Origin: Sphingosinicella sp041916975
GTDB lineage: Bacteria > Pseudomonadota > Alphaproteobacteria > Sphingomonadales > Sphingomonadaceae
DNA length: 64,000 nt
Reading direction: 5' to 3'
Assembly: GCF_041916975.1 (NCBI RefSeq)
Contig: NZ_JAYRYK010000001.1
Coordinates: 372,001 to 436,000, forward strand
Of this stretch, positions 33,256-41,332 are shown in pieces. Position numbers and translations under genes: made by a program. A model generated the notes under the pieces. It worked only from the letters and a program-made list of their open reading frames with translations. It was not told the DNA's origin and ran no database searches. Position 1 is the stretch's first letter. Each line of letters starts with the position of its first letter.

Positions 33256-33948
33256 ATGATGAAGCTCTACACCGCAGCGACGCCGAACGGTTACAAGGCC
33301 TCGGTCGCGCTCGAGGAAATGGGCTTCGATTACGAATTCGAGAAGATCGACCTCACCGGCGGTGTGCAGAAGCAGGACTGGTTCCTGGAGATCAACCCGA
33401 ACGGCCGCATCCCGGCGTTCGTCCACGACGATTTCCCGATCTTCGAATCGGGCGCGATCATGCTCTACCTCGCCCGGATTTCCGGAAAATTCTATGGCAC
33501 CGACGCCAAATCGCAGAGCCGTGTCGAGCAGTGGCTGATGTTCCAGATGGGCGGCATCGGCCCGATGATGGGTCAGGCGAACGTCTTCTACCGCTACTTC
33601 CCCGAAAAGATTCAGCCCGCGATCGACCGCTATCAGAACGAAGGCCGCCGCCTGTTCGAAGTGCTGGAGCGTCAGCTTTCGCGCACCGAATATCTCGCGG
33701 GCGACTATTCGATCGCAGACATGGCCAACTGGTGCTGGGTGCGCACGCACAAATGGTCTGGCATCCCGATCGACGGCCTGCCGAACCTCCAGCGCTGGCT
33801 TGAAGCGATCATGGCGCGCCCCGGTGTGCAGAAGGGCATCACCGTGCCCGAGGACATACGCGCGCGGATTCGCGACGACGATGAGGATTCGGCCAAGAAA
33901 TTCGCCGAACAGGCACGCAAGATCGTGGTGACGGGCAAGCCCGCCTGA
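33256..33948 (+). CDS. Glutathione S-transferase family protein
   Basis: A 230-residue GST. The thioredoxin-like N-terminal domain has LYTAATPNGYKASVALEE, INPNGRIPAFV with the cis-proline, and IFESGAIMLYLA for the glutathione gamma-glutamyl site. The helical C-terminal domain includes LAGDYSIADMANWCW. N11 and the ES motif fit the Ure2p/YfcG-like (Nu) class, often with disulfide-reductase activity. A charged C-terminal tail extends it slightly. Two adjacent ATG codons begin the frame. It lies 49 bases after uvrC and 24 before a MAPEG gene, both glutathione-related. Confidence 0.88.
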   Translation: MMKLYTAATPNGYKASVALEEMGFDYEFEKIDLTGGVQKQDWFLEINPNGRIPAFVHDDFPIFESGAIMLYLARISGKFYGTDAKSQSRVEQWLMFQMGGIGPMMGQANVFYRYFPEKIQPAIDRYQNEGRRLFEVLERQLSRTEYLAGDYSIADMANWCWVRTHKWSGIPIDGLPNLQRWLEAIMARPGVQKGITVPEDIRARIRDDDEDSAKKFAEQARKIVVTGKPA

Positions 33949-33972
33949 TCGCCTTCAAGGAGGGGGGAAACA

Positions 33973-34368
33973 ATGCAGATGTACCCGCTGACGCTGCTCG
34001 GCATGCTCGCCGCGCTGACCGTTTTCGTATGGGCGTCGATCCCGGTCGGGCAGGCGCGCGGCAAGCACGGTGTCAAGGCACCCGCCGTCACAGGCCATCC
34101 CGAGTTCGAGCGCGCCTTCCGCGCCCACCAGAACACGATGGAGCAGATCGTCCTGTTCCTGCCGCTCGTCTGGATCGTAGCGACGCTGTTCGGCGACCTT
34201 TGGGGCGGCATTTATTCGGCGGCCTGGGTGGTCGGCCGAATCGCTTACGTGATCGGCTACATCAAGGATGCGGAAAAGCGCGGCGCGGGCTTCCTCATCT
34301 CCAGCCTCGCCAGCCTCGCAGCACTGGTCGGCGCGATTGTCGCCGTAGTGATCGACCTCGTCCGCTAA
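33973..34368 (+). CDS. MAPEG family membrane protein
   Basis: A 131-residue protein with four membrane helices (about 4-24, 58-78, 82-100, 106-129). MAPEG signatures are present: ERAFRAHQNTMEQIVLFLPL on the second helix and the loop GRIAYVIGYIKDAEKRGAGF. MAPEG proteins are glutathione-dependent membrane enzymes. Its position directly after a GST gene suggests a shared role in glutathione chemistry. Its stop overlaps the convergent lipoprotein gene by four bases. Confidence 0.88.
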   Translation: MQMYPLTLLGMLAALTVFVWASIPVGQARGKHGVKAPAVTGHPEFERAFRAHQNTMEQIVLFLPLVWIVATLFGDLWGGIYSAAWVVGRIAYVIGYIKDAEKRGAGFLISSLASLAALVGAIVAVVIDLVR

Positions 34369-34844
34369 CCGTCGCAACGCTTCAGGAAATCCTCGATCAA
34401 CGCCTTGTCGGGGCGGGCGAGCAGCGTCATCGCTGTCCCCTGCCCCGCCAGCGTTACACGCTTGCCGGCCCAGTCGCGCAAGAAGGTCGGCGGTAGGCTG
34501 GCCCGCGCGACGACCATCATCTCGCCCGAGGGATGATACTGGACCGACGCCATCAGCGGCGTGATCCGATTCGGCGGCCCGATGAGAAGCTGAGTACGCG
34601 TTCCTTCGGCCACGGACCGATCCGAATCCGCCGTGAAGAACGCGAGTTCGAAGACCTTGGCATCACGGTCGCAAACCGCGAACAGGTCCAGATCATCGCT
34701 GTTCGGTACGCCGTAGACCAGCTTCACGGCATTGCCCTCGGACGGCTCGGCATCGAAGATCGCCCAGCCGCGATTGTAAGTTGGCGCCCGCGTGGCGCAG
34801 GCCGCGACGAGCAGCAACATCGCAAGCGCGGCGACGCGCTTCAT
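34365..34844 (-). CDS. Lipoprotein of unknown function
   Basis: A 159-residue protein with a type II signal: MKRVAALAMLLLVAAC, lipobox VAAC with lipidated cysteine C16. The mature part is a small mixed alpha/beta domain with no family I recognise; a second cysteine is near the C-terminus (LKRCDG). Its ATG overlaps the nitroreductase stop (ATGA at 34844-34841), so the two are co-translated although one is cytosolic and the other membrane-anchored. Confidence 0.7.
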   Translation of the reverse strand: MKRVAALAMLLLVAACATRAPTYNRGWAIFDAEPSEGNAVKLVYGVPNSDDLDLFAVCDRDAKVFELAFFTADSDRSVAEGTRTQLLIGPPNRITPLMASVQYHPSGEMMVVARASLPPTFLRDWAGKRVTLAGQGTAMTLLARPDKALIEDFLKRCDG

Positions 34845-35545
34845 AGCCCCCTGAACTCCGCGAATTCGGCGAGCGGCACGCGCTTCGCATGGAGCTTGTT
34901 GGCCGGATCGTCGGGATCTTTCCAGCCGATCGCCATGCCGGTGAACAGCATCCATGCGTCCGGCGCGCCGAGGAATGTGCCGATCGTCTTGGGGTACATC
35001 GCCCAGCATTCCTGCGGGCAGGAATCGAGCCCTGCCTCGCGCAGCAGCAGCATCACGTTTTCGAGATACATGCCGAGATCGGACCATTGCGGCGGCCCCA
35101 TCGTGCGGCTCACGTAGCAGAACAGCGCGACCGGCGCGCCGAAGAACATGAAGTTGCGCGCAAACCAGCGCCGCCGCGCTTCCCTGTCCTCACGCGGAAT
35201 CCCGACATGGCCGTACATCTCCTCGCCGACCTGAAAACGGCGAGAGGCATAAGGTTCGCCGAGCGCCTTGGGGTAGATGTCGTATTCCATGTCCTCGCCG
35301 CGCGGCGCTTCGACGATGCGCCCCGCCATGATCTCTTTCAGCCGCGTCAGTTCGTCGCCGCCGACGGCATAGATGTGCCACGGCTGCAGGTTGCCGCCTG
35401 AAGGCGCGCGCGCCGCCTTCTCGATGATCTCGCGCAGCAACGCGGGATCAACGGGTCGATCGAGAAAGCCGCGTACCGAGCGGCGGGTTGCAATCGCTTC
35501 ACTGACGTTCACTTCGATTCCCAAAGCCATGTTGAGCACGCGCAT
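34841..35545 (-). CDS. Nitroreductase family protein
   Basis: A 234-residue flavoenzyme. FMN-site signatures are TRRSVRGFLDRPVD near the N-terminus, ARAPSGGNLQPWHIYAV, and AGLDSCPQECWAMYP followed by FTGMAIGWKDP. It would reduce nitro compounds or quinones with NAD(P)H in the cytosol; the physiological substrate is unknown. An alternative ATG five codons in (MALGIEV) is possible. It is divergent from pgsA with 21 bases between starts. Confidence 0.88.
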   Translation of the reverse strand: MRVLNMALGIEVNVSEAIATRRSVRGFLDRPVDPALLREIIEKAARAPSGGNLQPWHIYAVGGDELTRLKEIMAGRIVEAPRGEDMEYDIYPKALGEPYASRRFQVGEEMYGHVGIPREDREARRRWFARNFMFFGAPVALFCYVSRTMGPPQWSDLGMYLENVMLLLREAGLDSCPQECWAMYPKTIGTFLGAPDAWMLFTGMAIGWKDPDDPANKLHAKRVPLAEFAEFRGL

Positions 35546-35566
35546 ACGATAGCCTAACGTCCGCCC

Positions 35567-36127
35567 ATGCTGTCCAGCCTCCCCAATCTACTCACGCTCT
35601 CGCGCATCCTCGCGGTGCCGCTTCTGGTCATCCTGATGTGGAACGCGAGCTGGTTTGGCTATCTCGTTGCGTTCGTTGTCTTCTGCATTGCCGGCGCGAC
35701 CGATTACCTGGACGGATATCTCGCCCGCGCGCAGGGCACGGTTTCGAAGCTCGGCGTTTTTCTCGATCCGATCGCGGACAAGATCATGGTGGCGGGCGCG
35801 ATCATCATGCTCGTGGAGAACAATATCGTTCGCGGCTGGACCGTGATTGCGGCGATCATCATCCTCATCCGCGAGATCACCGTGTCGGGGCTTCGCGAAT
35901 ATCTCGCCGGGATCCAGGTCTCCGTGCCTGTCAGCCGGCTCGCCAAGTGGAAGACCGCGTTTCAGATGATATCGCTCGGCGCACTGATTCTCGCGGGCGC
36001 GGCGGAGATCAGGTTCACGTCGCTCCCGGCCTATGAAGTGGGCGTTGCCTCGCTCTGGGCCGCCGCGATCCTCACGCTCGTCACAGGGTACGACTATCTT
36101 CGCGTCGGCCTCAAGCACATGGCCTGA
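35567..36127 (+). CDS. pgsA: CDP-diacylglycerol-glycerol-3-phosphate 3-phosphatidyltransferase
   Basis: A 186-residue inner-membrane enzyme making phosphatidylglycerol phosphate. The CDP-alcohol phosphatidyltransferase motif D-G-x2-A-R-x8-G-x3-D-x3-D is seen as DGYLARAQGTVSKLG followed by VFLDPIADK. Hydrophobic helices surround it, and LPNLLTLSRI at the N-terminus is a family hallmark. Length is normal. moaD begins four bases after the stop, so pgsA, moaD and moaE share a transcript. Confidence 0.95.
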   Translation: MLSSLPNLLTLSRILAVPLLVILMWNASWFGYLVAFVVFCIAGATDYLDGYLARAQGTVSKLGVFLDPIADKIMVAGAIIMLVENNIVRGWTVIAAIIILIREITVSGLREYLAGIQVSVPVSRLAKWKTAFQMISLGALILAGAAEIRFTSLPAYEVGVASLWAAAILTLVTGYDYLRVGLKHMA

Positions 36128-36131
36128 ACCG

Positions 36132-36383
36132 GTGAAGCTCGATCTCCTCTATTTTGCATGGGTGCGTGAACGCGTCGGCCTGGACGGCGAGACCCGCGAC
36201 CTTGCCGCGAACACCGTGGGCGAAGCACTCGCGGCGCTTTCCGCGCTGGGGGACGGCTATGCGTCCGCCTTCGCCGAGCCGCACCGCCTGCGCTTCGCGC
36301 TCGATCAGGATTTTGTGGATGCGGACGCGGCGCTTCGCGAAGGCGCGGAGCTTGCCATCTTCCCGCCCGTGACCGGCGGATGA
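36132..36383 (+). CDS. moaD: Molybdopterin synthase sulfur carrier subunit
   Basis: An 83-residue ubiquitin-like protein ending in the required diglycine (FPPVTGG), which becomes a thiocarboxylate that donates sulfur to precursor Z. LLYFAWVRERVG and ELAIFPPVTGG are typical MoaD strands. The start is GTG at 36132. Its TGA overlaps the moaE ATG. Confidence 0.92.
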   Translation: MKLDLLYFAWVRERVGLDGETRDLAANTVGEALAALSALGDGYASAFAEPHRLRFALDQDFVDADAALREGAELAIFPPVTGG

Positions 36384-36820
36384 TCACCGTCCGCGTTCAG
36401 ACCGAAGCGTTCGATCTGGGCGCGGAGACCCGCGCGCTTTCGGACGGGCGCACCGATATCGGCGCCGTCGCCAGCTTCGTCGGCCTCGTGCGCGGCGGCG
36501 AGATCGAGGCGATGACGCTGGAACATTATCCGGCAATGACCGCGAAAGCGCTCGAAGCCATCGCCGCCGAGGCCGCAGCGCGCTGGCCGCTGCTCGGCGG
36601 AACGGTCATTCACCGGCACGGCAGGCTGCTTCCCGGCGATCCCATCGTGCTCGTCGCCATCGCCGCCACGCACCGCGGCGCCGCCTTCGACGCCTGCGCG
36701 TTCATCATGGACTATCTGAAGACCGGCGCGCCGTTCTGGAAAAAGGAAGAAACCGGCGGCGAGAGCCGCTGGGTCGAAGCCAAGGCCGAGGACGACGCCG
36801 CACGCGACCGCTGGAATTAG
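36380..36820 (+). CDS. moaE: Molybdopterin synthase catalytic subunit
   Basis: A 146-residue MoaE that converts precursor Z to molybdopterin with MoaD. Visible family features are IGAVASFVGLVR, LEHYPAMTAKALEAIA, VIHRHGRLLPGD, HRGAAFDACAFIMDYLKTGAPFWKKE, and the C-terminal WVEAKAEDD. The lysine pair in FWKKEE includes the catalytic lysine. Its last four bases overlap the convergent penicillin-binding-protein gene. Confidence 0.95.
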   Translation: MITVRVQTEAFDLGAETRALSDGRTDIGAVASFVGLVRGGEIEAMTLEHYPAMTAKALEAIAAEAAARWPLLGGTVIHRHGRLLPGDPIVLVAIAATHRGAAFDACAFIMDYLKTGAPFWKKEETGGESRWVEAKAEDDAARDRWN

Positions 36821-38934
36821 GGCGCGGGCGGCGGTTCGGGTTCGTCCGCGACAGCGTTGTTGATCCGATCCGAAAGCGCGCGCGCGGCCGCGCGAATCCC
36901 CTCCGCATCCTCAGGCGTATTGGCGATGACATTGCCGAGCTGACCAAGCAGCGCCGCCGCCCGCGCGACATCGATCTCTTCGCCGCGCATCACCGCCTCC
37001 GCATCCGGCCCGAGCAGGACCGAAAGGTCGACCTGCGCAGCGGCGTCCGCCTCTTCCCGCGCGCGCCGCTCTTCGGCCTGACGCTCGGAGATCTGCCGCA
37101 CCTCCGGCAGCGCCTCCATCATGAACTCGTGCCACATCGCTGCCGGCATCGTGGAACCGAGCACGCCCTTCATCGGCGAATTGTCGTCATTGCCGACCCA
37201 GACGCCGACGACGAGATCGCCCGCGAAACCCACGAAGATCGCGTCGCGCGAATCCTGCGTCGTGCCGGTCTTGCCGAAGGCCGCGACCGGCAGCTTCGCA
37301 CGCGTGCCCGTGCCGTAATCAATCGTGGCGCGCATCATTTCGCGCAACGCCGCGCGCTCGGGGAGACTATCGCCACCGAGCGCGCGCAGGCGTGACATCA
37401 CGCCTTCATCGCGCGGCGGCGCCGAGACCGCATAGGGCGCCACCGGCGGCGTGCCGCCCGCAACCGACGCATACGCCGAAGTGAGATCGAGCAGCGACAT
37501 CGTCGAGGTGCCGAGCGCGATGGTGAGGTCGTCGCCGATCTCGTCCTTGATGCCGAGATCGCGCGCCGCCTTGCGGATCGCCCCTGCCCCCACTTCGTTC
37601 GCCAGCCGTGCTGCCGCGACGTTGGAGGACAGCGCGAACGCGCGCTTCAGCGTGATCGGGCCGCGGTATTTGCCGTCGTTGTTCTTGGGGCTCCAGTCGC
37701 CGATGGTGACGGGCTCGTCCTCGATCTCGGTGTCGACATCCATGCCGCTGCGCAGCGCGGCGAGGTAGACGAACAGCTTGAACGCTGAGCCCGGCTGCCG
37801 CTTCGCCTGCACGGCGCGGTTGAATTCGCTCTTCTGGTAGTCCCGGCCGCCGACCATCGCGACGACGCGGCCGTCCGGGTGCATGGCGACGAGCGCCGCC
37901 TCGCCGACGTTGTGCCAGCCCGCGCGGTCGAGGTTGCGCTTCACGACGCGCTCGGCGAGCTTCTGCAGGCGGCTGTCGAGCGTCGTCGCGACCTTCACCT
38001 CGCCGAACGTGTCGGGCGCGCTGTTCGCAGCCTCGCTCCAGGCCCAGTCGGCGAAATAGCTCCCGGTCGGCAGACCTTTCCGGCCCGGACGCAGCGCCGC
38101 ACGCCGGGCGCCGCGCCATTCCGTATCGGTGATGAGCCCCTGTTCCCTCATCGCGGCAATGACAAGCTTTCCGCGTTCGCGCGCAGCTTCATAGTTATTG
38201 GTCGGCGCGAGCCGCGACGGCGCTTTCACGAGACCCGCCAGCATCGCCGCCTCGCCGAGCGTCATCTGCTCGGGTTCCTTGCTGAAATACTGCTCCGACG
38301 CCGCGCGCAGGCCATAAGCACCGTCGCCGAAATAGACGCTGGAGAGGTAGCGCGAGAGGATTTCGTCCTTGGTCAGCCAGGCTTCCAGCCAGAAGGCGAT
38401 GATCACCTCCTGCGCCTTGCGCGTCAGGCTGCGGTCGAGGCTGAGGAAGCTCGTCTTGGCAAGTTGCTGCGTGATCGTGGAGCCGCCCTGCACCACGCGG
38501 CCCGCCGCCGCGTTCGCCTGCGCGGCCCGCAGGATGCCGCGAATGTCGATGCCGATGTGATCGTAGAAACGCCGGTCCTCGATCGCGACGAACGCTTCGC
38601 CGACATGATCGGGCAGCTTCGTCACGTCGACCGGCTCGGCTTTGAAGCTGCCCCGGCGCGCGATCGGCGTGCCGTCGGCGGCAGTCAGCACCAGTGCAGG
38701 CGTTTCCAGCGGTTCGAGCGCCTTGCCGAGCGGCGCCGTGATCGCGAGCCACGCGACGATGCCGAAGAACACGAGAAGCACGCCCGCCGCGATCTTGGGA
38801 AGCCAGCGCAGCCAGCGGGAACGCGGCTTCGGCGCCTCGTCAGGAGGGGGGCCCTCCTCTCCGCCAAACTCGGCAGACCATGCGCGGTAATCATCCGGAT
38901 CGAGCGACTCGACGCGCGGGCGGCGGAATATCAT
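36817..38934 (-). CDS. Class A penicillin-binding protein (PBP1A-type)
   Basis: A 705-residue bifunctional peptidoglycan synthase. A cytoplasmic N-terminus of about 45 residues leads to a membrane anchor (about 48-68). The glycosyltransferase domain has EDRRFYDHIGID, QGGSTITQQLAK and RKAQEVIIAFWLE. The transpeptidase domain has the catalytic serine in RQPGSAFKLFVYLAAL (SxxK), SSN in FALSSNVAA and KTGTT in FGKTGTTQDSRD. The C-terminal tail of about 90 residues is acidic, alanine-rich and probably disordered. It is a single-gene unit. Confidence 0.93.
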   Translation of the reverse strand: MIFRRPRVESLDPDDYRAWSAEFGGEEGPPPDEAPKPRSRWLRWLPKIAAGVLLVFFGIVAWLAITAPLGKALEPLETPALVLTAADGTPIARRGSFKAEPVDVTKLPDHVGEAFVAIEDRRFYDHIGIDIRGILRAAQANAAAGRVVQGGSTITQQLAKTSFLSLDRSLTRKAQEVIIAFWLEAWLTKDEILSRYLSSVYFGDGAYGLRAASEQYFSKEPEQMTLGEAAMLAGLVKAPSRLAPTNNYEAARERGKLVIAAMREQGLITDTEWRGARRAALRPGRKGLPTGSYFADWAWSEAANSAPDTFGEVKVATTLDSRLQKLAERVVKRNLDRAGWHNVGEAALVAMHPDGRVVAMVGGRDYQKSEFNRAVQAKRQPGSAFKLFVYLAALRSGMDVDTEIEDEPVTIGDWSPKNNDGKYRGPITLKRAFALSSNVAAARLANEVGAGAIRKAARDLGIKDEIGDDLTIALGTSTMSLLDLTSAYASVAGGTPPVAPYAVSAPPRDEGVMSRLRALGGDSLPERAALREMMRATIDYGTGTRAKLPVAAFGKTGTTQDSRDAIFVGFAGDLVVGVWVGNDDNSPMKGVLGSTMPAAMWHEFMMEALPEVRQISERQAEERRAREEADAAAQVDLSVLLGPDAEAVMRGEEIDVARAAALLGQLGNVIANTPEDAEGIRAAARALSDRINNAVADEPEPPPAP

Positions 38935-39019
38935 TGCGGAGTCGCCATTCTCATACTGTCATACTTACGCAAAACAGTGGCCCGTTCAATCAGTCGTGGG
39001 CGGCCGATGGGGCGATGCG

Positions 39020-39095
39020 TGGTGGGCCCGGAGGGACTCGAACCCCCAACCTAGCCGTTATGAGCGGCCAGCTCTAACCATTGAGCTACAGGCCC
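39020..39095 (-). tRNA. tRNA-Ile2 (CAT, lysidine type)
   Basis: The cloverleaf has acceptor GGGCCTG pairing with CGGGCCC, anticodon loop CTCATAA and an encoded CCA. The CAT anticodon could be methionine or the lysidine-modified isoleucine tRNA. The acceptor carries C4-G69 and C5-G68, which the E. coli isoleucine form has and the elongator methionine form lacks, so isoleucine is favoured. Confidence 0.8.
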
Positions 39096-39135
39096 GTCGC
39101 CCCGCCTTTTCCCCCGTGCCGGACGACCGCAGCGC

Positions 39136-40167
39136 TTAGACGCTCAGGGCGTGCTCCGCAAGAGCGGCGGCCTTCCCGTCGCGCTGGGCATGGGCCGCAG
39201 CAACGACCTCCTCGACGCTGGCGGGCTTCACGCCGGCGCGCGTCAAAGTCGTCAGCACGCCATCCCACCAGGCATAGAAATCGGCGAGGTCGCGCGCATC
39301 GCGCACATAGGGCGTGTGGCCCGGCTCGACGGAAGGCGAATGGAAGGAGATGGAGAATATCTGCGTTCCAGCCTCGACGAGCAGCTCGATCGCCTGGATC
39401 GCCTCGTCGAGCGGTATGCCTTCGGGCGTCAGCGCCACGCGGCCGAGCAGCGAGGTGCGCGAGAGGAGACCGTTCAGGCGGGGCACGCGCGTTGCGAGTT
39501 CAAAAGCACGCTCGCCGAATACGCGCAGACCGCCGGTGAAGGTCGAGGTCAGCGGCAATTCGAGAAGTCGGCGTTCCGGCCCTGTCCAGTAAAGCTGCGG
39601 GCGGATGTTGCGGAAACTGGGGCCACCTTCGTCGCTGTAATCGAAATAGGGTCGAACGGACACGTCCATCCGATAGCCGAGTTCATCGAGCAGCGCCTCG
39701 GTGTTCGGCCCCACACCATAACGCCCTGCCCTGTAGACGATCGGCGCCGCGCCGAAGTTCTCGTCGATGGCCTCGGTCAGCGCCTTGATCTTGGCCCGCT
39801 CCACCTCGCGCGGCAGATTGCCGGGAAAGCTGTTCGGGCCGCCCACACGTTCGAGGAACGGCGGGTTCACCCACGGATGCAGCTGCGTGCCGATCGTGGC
39901 GCCGCCATTTTCGGAAAGTGCGCGCAGCACCTCGACGCTCTCGGGGGTCGTCGCCACCGGATAGTCGACCATGTACGCAGGCTTGATGTCGAAGCCGCGC
40001 ATCAGACTGTGCACCTTCGGCAGCGACTTCACCGTTTTCACCGAAGTCGAATCGCGGCTCTTCGGCTGCGTCCAGTCGAACTCCTCTTCGGTGTCGACGA
40101 AAACGAGCACGCGTTGGCCGAATTCCGGGCCGAATGAGATGTACTGATTGTCCGAGGGGGCCAGCAT
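39136..40167 (-). CDS. Polysaccharide deacetylase-like (WalW-type) protein
   Basis: A 343-residue protein with a NodB-like barrel. VLVFVDTEEEFDW gives the acidic first motif, IGTQLHPWVNPPF holds the histidine metal ligand, YRAGRYGVG is the third motif, and FSISFHSPSVEPGHTPYV supplies the C-terminal histidine. These match sugar deacetylase-like proteins called WalW in surface-polysaccharide loci. There is no signal peptide, so it may act on cytosolic glycan precursors. It stands alone, with a structured element 71 bases upstream of its start. Confidence 0.8.
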   Translation of the reverse strand: MLAPSDNQYISFGPEFGQRVLVFVDTEEEFDWTQPKSRDSTSVKTVKSLPKVHSLMRGFDIKPAYMVDYPVATTPESVEVLRALSENGGATIGTQLHPWVNPPFLERVGGPNSFPGNLPREVERAKIKALTEAIDENFGAAPIVYRAGRYGVGPNTEALLDELGYRMDVSVRPYFDYSDEGGPSFRNIRPQLYWTGPERRLLELPLTSTFTGGLRVFGERAFELATRVPRLNGLLSRTSLLGRVALTPEGIPLDEAIQAIELLVEAGTQIFSISFHSPSVEPGHTPYVRDARDLADFYAWWDGVLTTLTRAGVKPASVEEVVAAAHAQRDGKAAALAEHALSV

Positions 40168-40238
40168 GTCGCGACAATAAGCGTTCGGACGTTTCCGGCA
40201 AGTAAAGCTGCAAAAAGGGGAGGTTTCGGAAAGGGTTA

Positions 40239-40375
40239 GGTCCCCGGCTTCTTGGGAGGGAGGGAGGTGAAGCCGGGGACCCGTCTACCGAGGCCCGCGG
40301 GGAGGGAGGGGAGCGGGCCTTCGATTTCCTTTGCAGCGGTGTGTTGCTGCGTTGGAAGTGATGTACGGAAAGCCG
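40239..40375 (-). ncRNA. Candidate small RNA with two anti-Shine-Dalgarno loops
   Basis: Read on the minus strand, the first hairpin has stem AGGCCCGC/GCGGGCCT (40320-40313 with 40298-40291) and loop TCCCCTCCCTCCCC. The second has a perfect 13-bp stem GGTCCCCGGCTTC (40281-40269 with 40251-40239) and a 17-base loop with CCTCCCTCCCTCCC. Tandem hairpins with CCUCC-rich loops are the hallmark of alphaproteobacterial regulatory RNAs of the MmgR/SuhB (Rfam suhB) and CcsR kinds, whose loops pair with ribosome-binding sites. The 5' end is estimated. No strong T-run follows, only TAACCCTTTCC, so a 5' leader of the downstream gene is an alternative. Confidence 0.5.
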
Positions 40376-40380
40376 GCTCT

Positions 40381-40405
40381 ATTGTGCACTGCCGCAAATC
40401 ACAAT
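40381..40405. promoter_or_regulatory. Inverted repeat ATTGTG-N13-CACAAT
   Basis: A perfect six-base inverted repeat with a 13-base spacer lies five bases beyond the lysR stop and just upstream of the two-hairpin element. T-N11-A cores of this kind are typical LysR-regulator sites. It may control the candidate small RNA. Confidence 0.4.
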
Positions 40406-40409
40406 GCAG

Positions 40410-41330
40410 CTATGCGTCCAGCGCATAACTCTCGTCGATGTCGAGTGTCGCGGGGGTCATCTTCTCGATGAGAAAATCACGTAAAACTTTGATTCTTATA
40501 GCATTTCTAAGCTCGGGCACATAAACGAAATAGGTTCGGAATACTGGCCCCTGCACCTCCGGCAGGATCACCTTCACACGCCCGGAAGCCCGGATCAGAT
40601 AGCTCGGCAATGCTGCGATGCCCACACCGGCTTCCACCGCCTGCAGGATCCCGAAAACACTGTTCACAACGAGCACCGGACGGCGCGGCGGCCCTTGATG
40701 CCCGACATCCTGAATCCAGTTGACGCCGCGAATCGTCGAAGGCGCGGTCTCACCGAAGGCGATGATGCGGTGATGATCGAGATCGGCGATGGTTTGCGGT
40801 ACGCCGTAACGCGCGAAATAGTCGGGTGAACCGCACAGGCGGTAGCGGATCGCTGCGAGCTGCCGCTGCACCAGATCGTTCTGCGTGGAGGGATGAAACC
40901 GGATGGCGACATCCGCCTCTCGCCTTTGAAGGTCGAGATCGTCATCCGCCAGCACCATGTTGATCTCGATATCCGGGTAACGCTCCAGAAATTCGGGAAG
41001 CATGGTCGGCAGCCACGTCGAGCCGAACGACATGGTCGTTGTCAGCCGAATCTCACCGGTCGGCCGGTCTTTGGAAAGATCGATCGCCTGGCGCGTGCGT
41101 TCGACGCTTTCGAACATCTCGGTGGTGGTGGCGGCAAGCTGCTCGCCCTCATGCGTCATCGCGAGGCCGCGCGCGTGGCGATGGAACAGCTTGGCGCCGA
41201 GCGTCTCCTCGAGCGATGCGATCTGGCGCGACAGCGCCGGCTGGCTCATGCCAAGCCGGCGCGAAGCCTCGGTGAAGCTGCCCGCTTCCGATACCGTATG
41301 AAAAAGCCTGAGCTTTTCCCAGTCGAGCAC
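40410..41330 (-). CDS. LysR-family transcriptional regulator
   Basis: A 306-residue LTTR. Its winged helix-turn-helix is at the N-terminus (LFHTVSEAGSFTEASRRLGMSQPALSRQIASLEETLG). A periplasmic-binding-like effector domain (about 90-300) follows, with EIRLTTTMSFGSTWLPTMLPEFLERYP and GVGIAALPSYLI. The gene starts two bases after the trxB stop, so they are co-transcribed. The effector is unknown; the trxB linkage hints at redox signalling. Confidence 0.9.
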   Translation of the reverse strand: MLDWEKLRLFHTVSEAGSFTEASRRLGMSQPALSRQIASLEETLGAKLFHRHARGLAMTHEGEQLAATTTEMFESVERTRQAIDLSKDRPTGEIRLTTTMSFGSTWLPTMLPEFLERYPDIEINMVLADDDLDLQRREADVAIRFHPSTQNDLVQRQLAAIRYRLCGSPDYFARYGVPQTIADLDHHRIIAFGETAPSTIRGVNWIQDVGHQGPPRRPVLVVNSVFGILQAVEAGVGIAALPSYLIRASGRVKVILPEVQGPVFRTYFVYVPELRNAIRIKVLRDFLIEKMTPATLDIDESYALDA

Positions 41331-41332
41331 GG

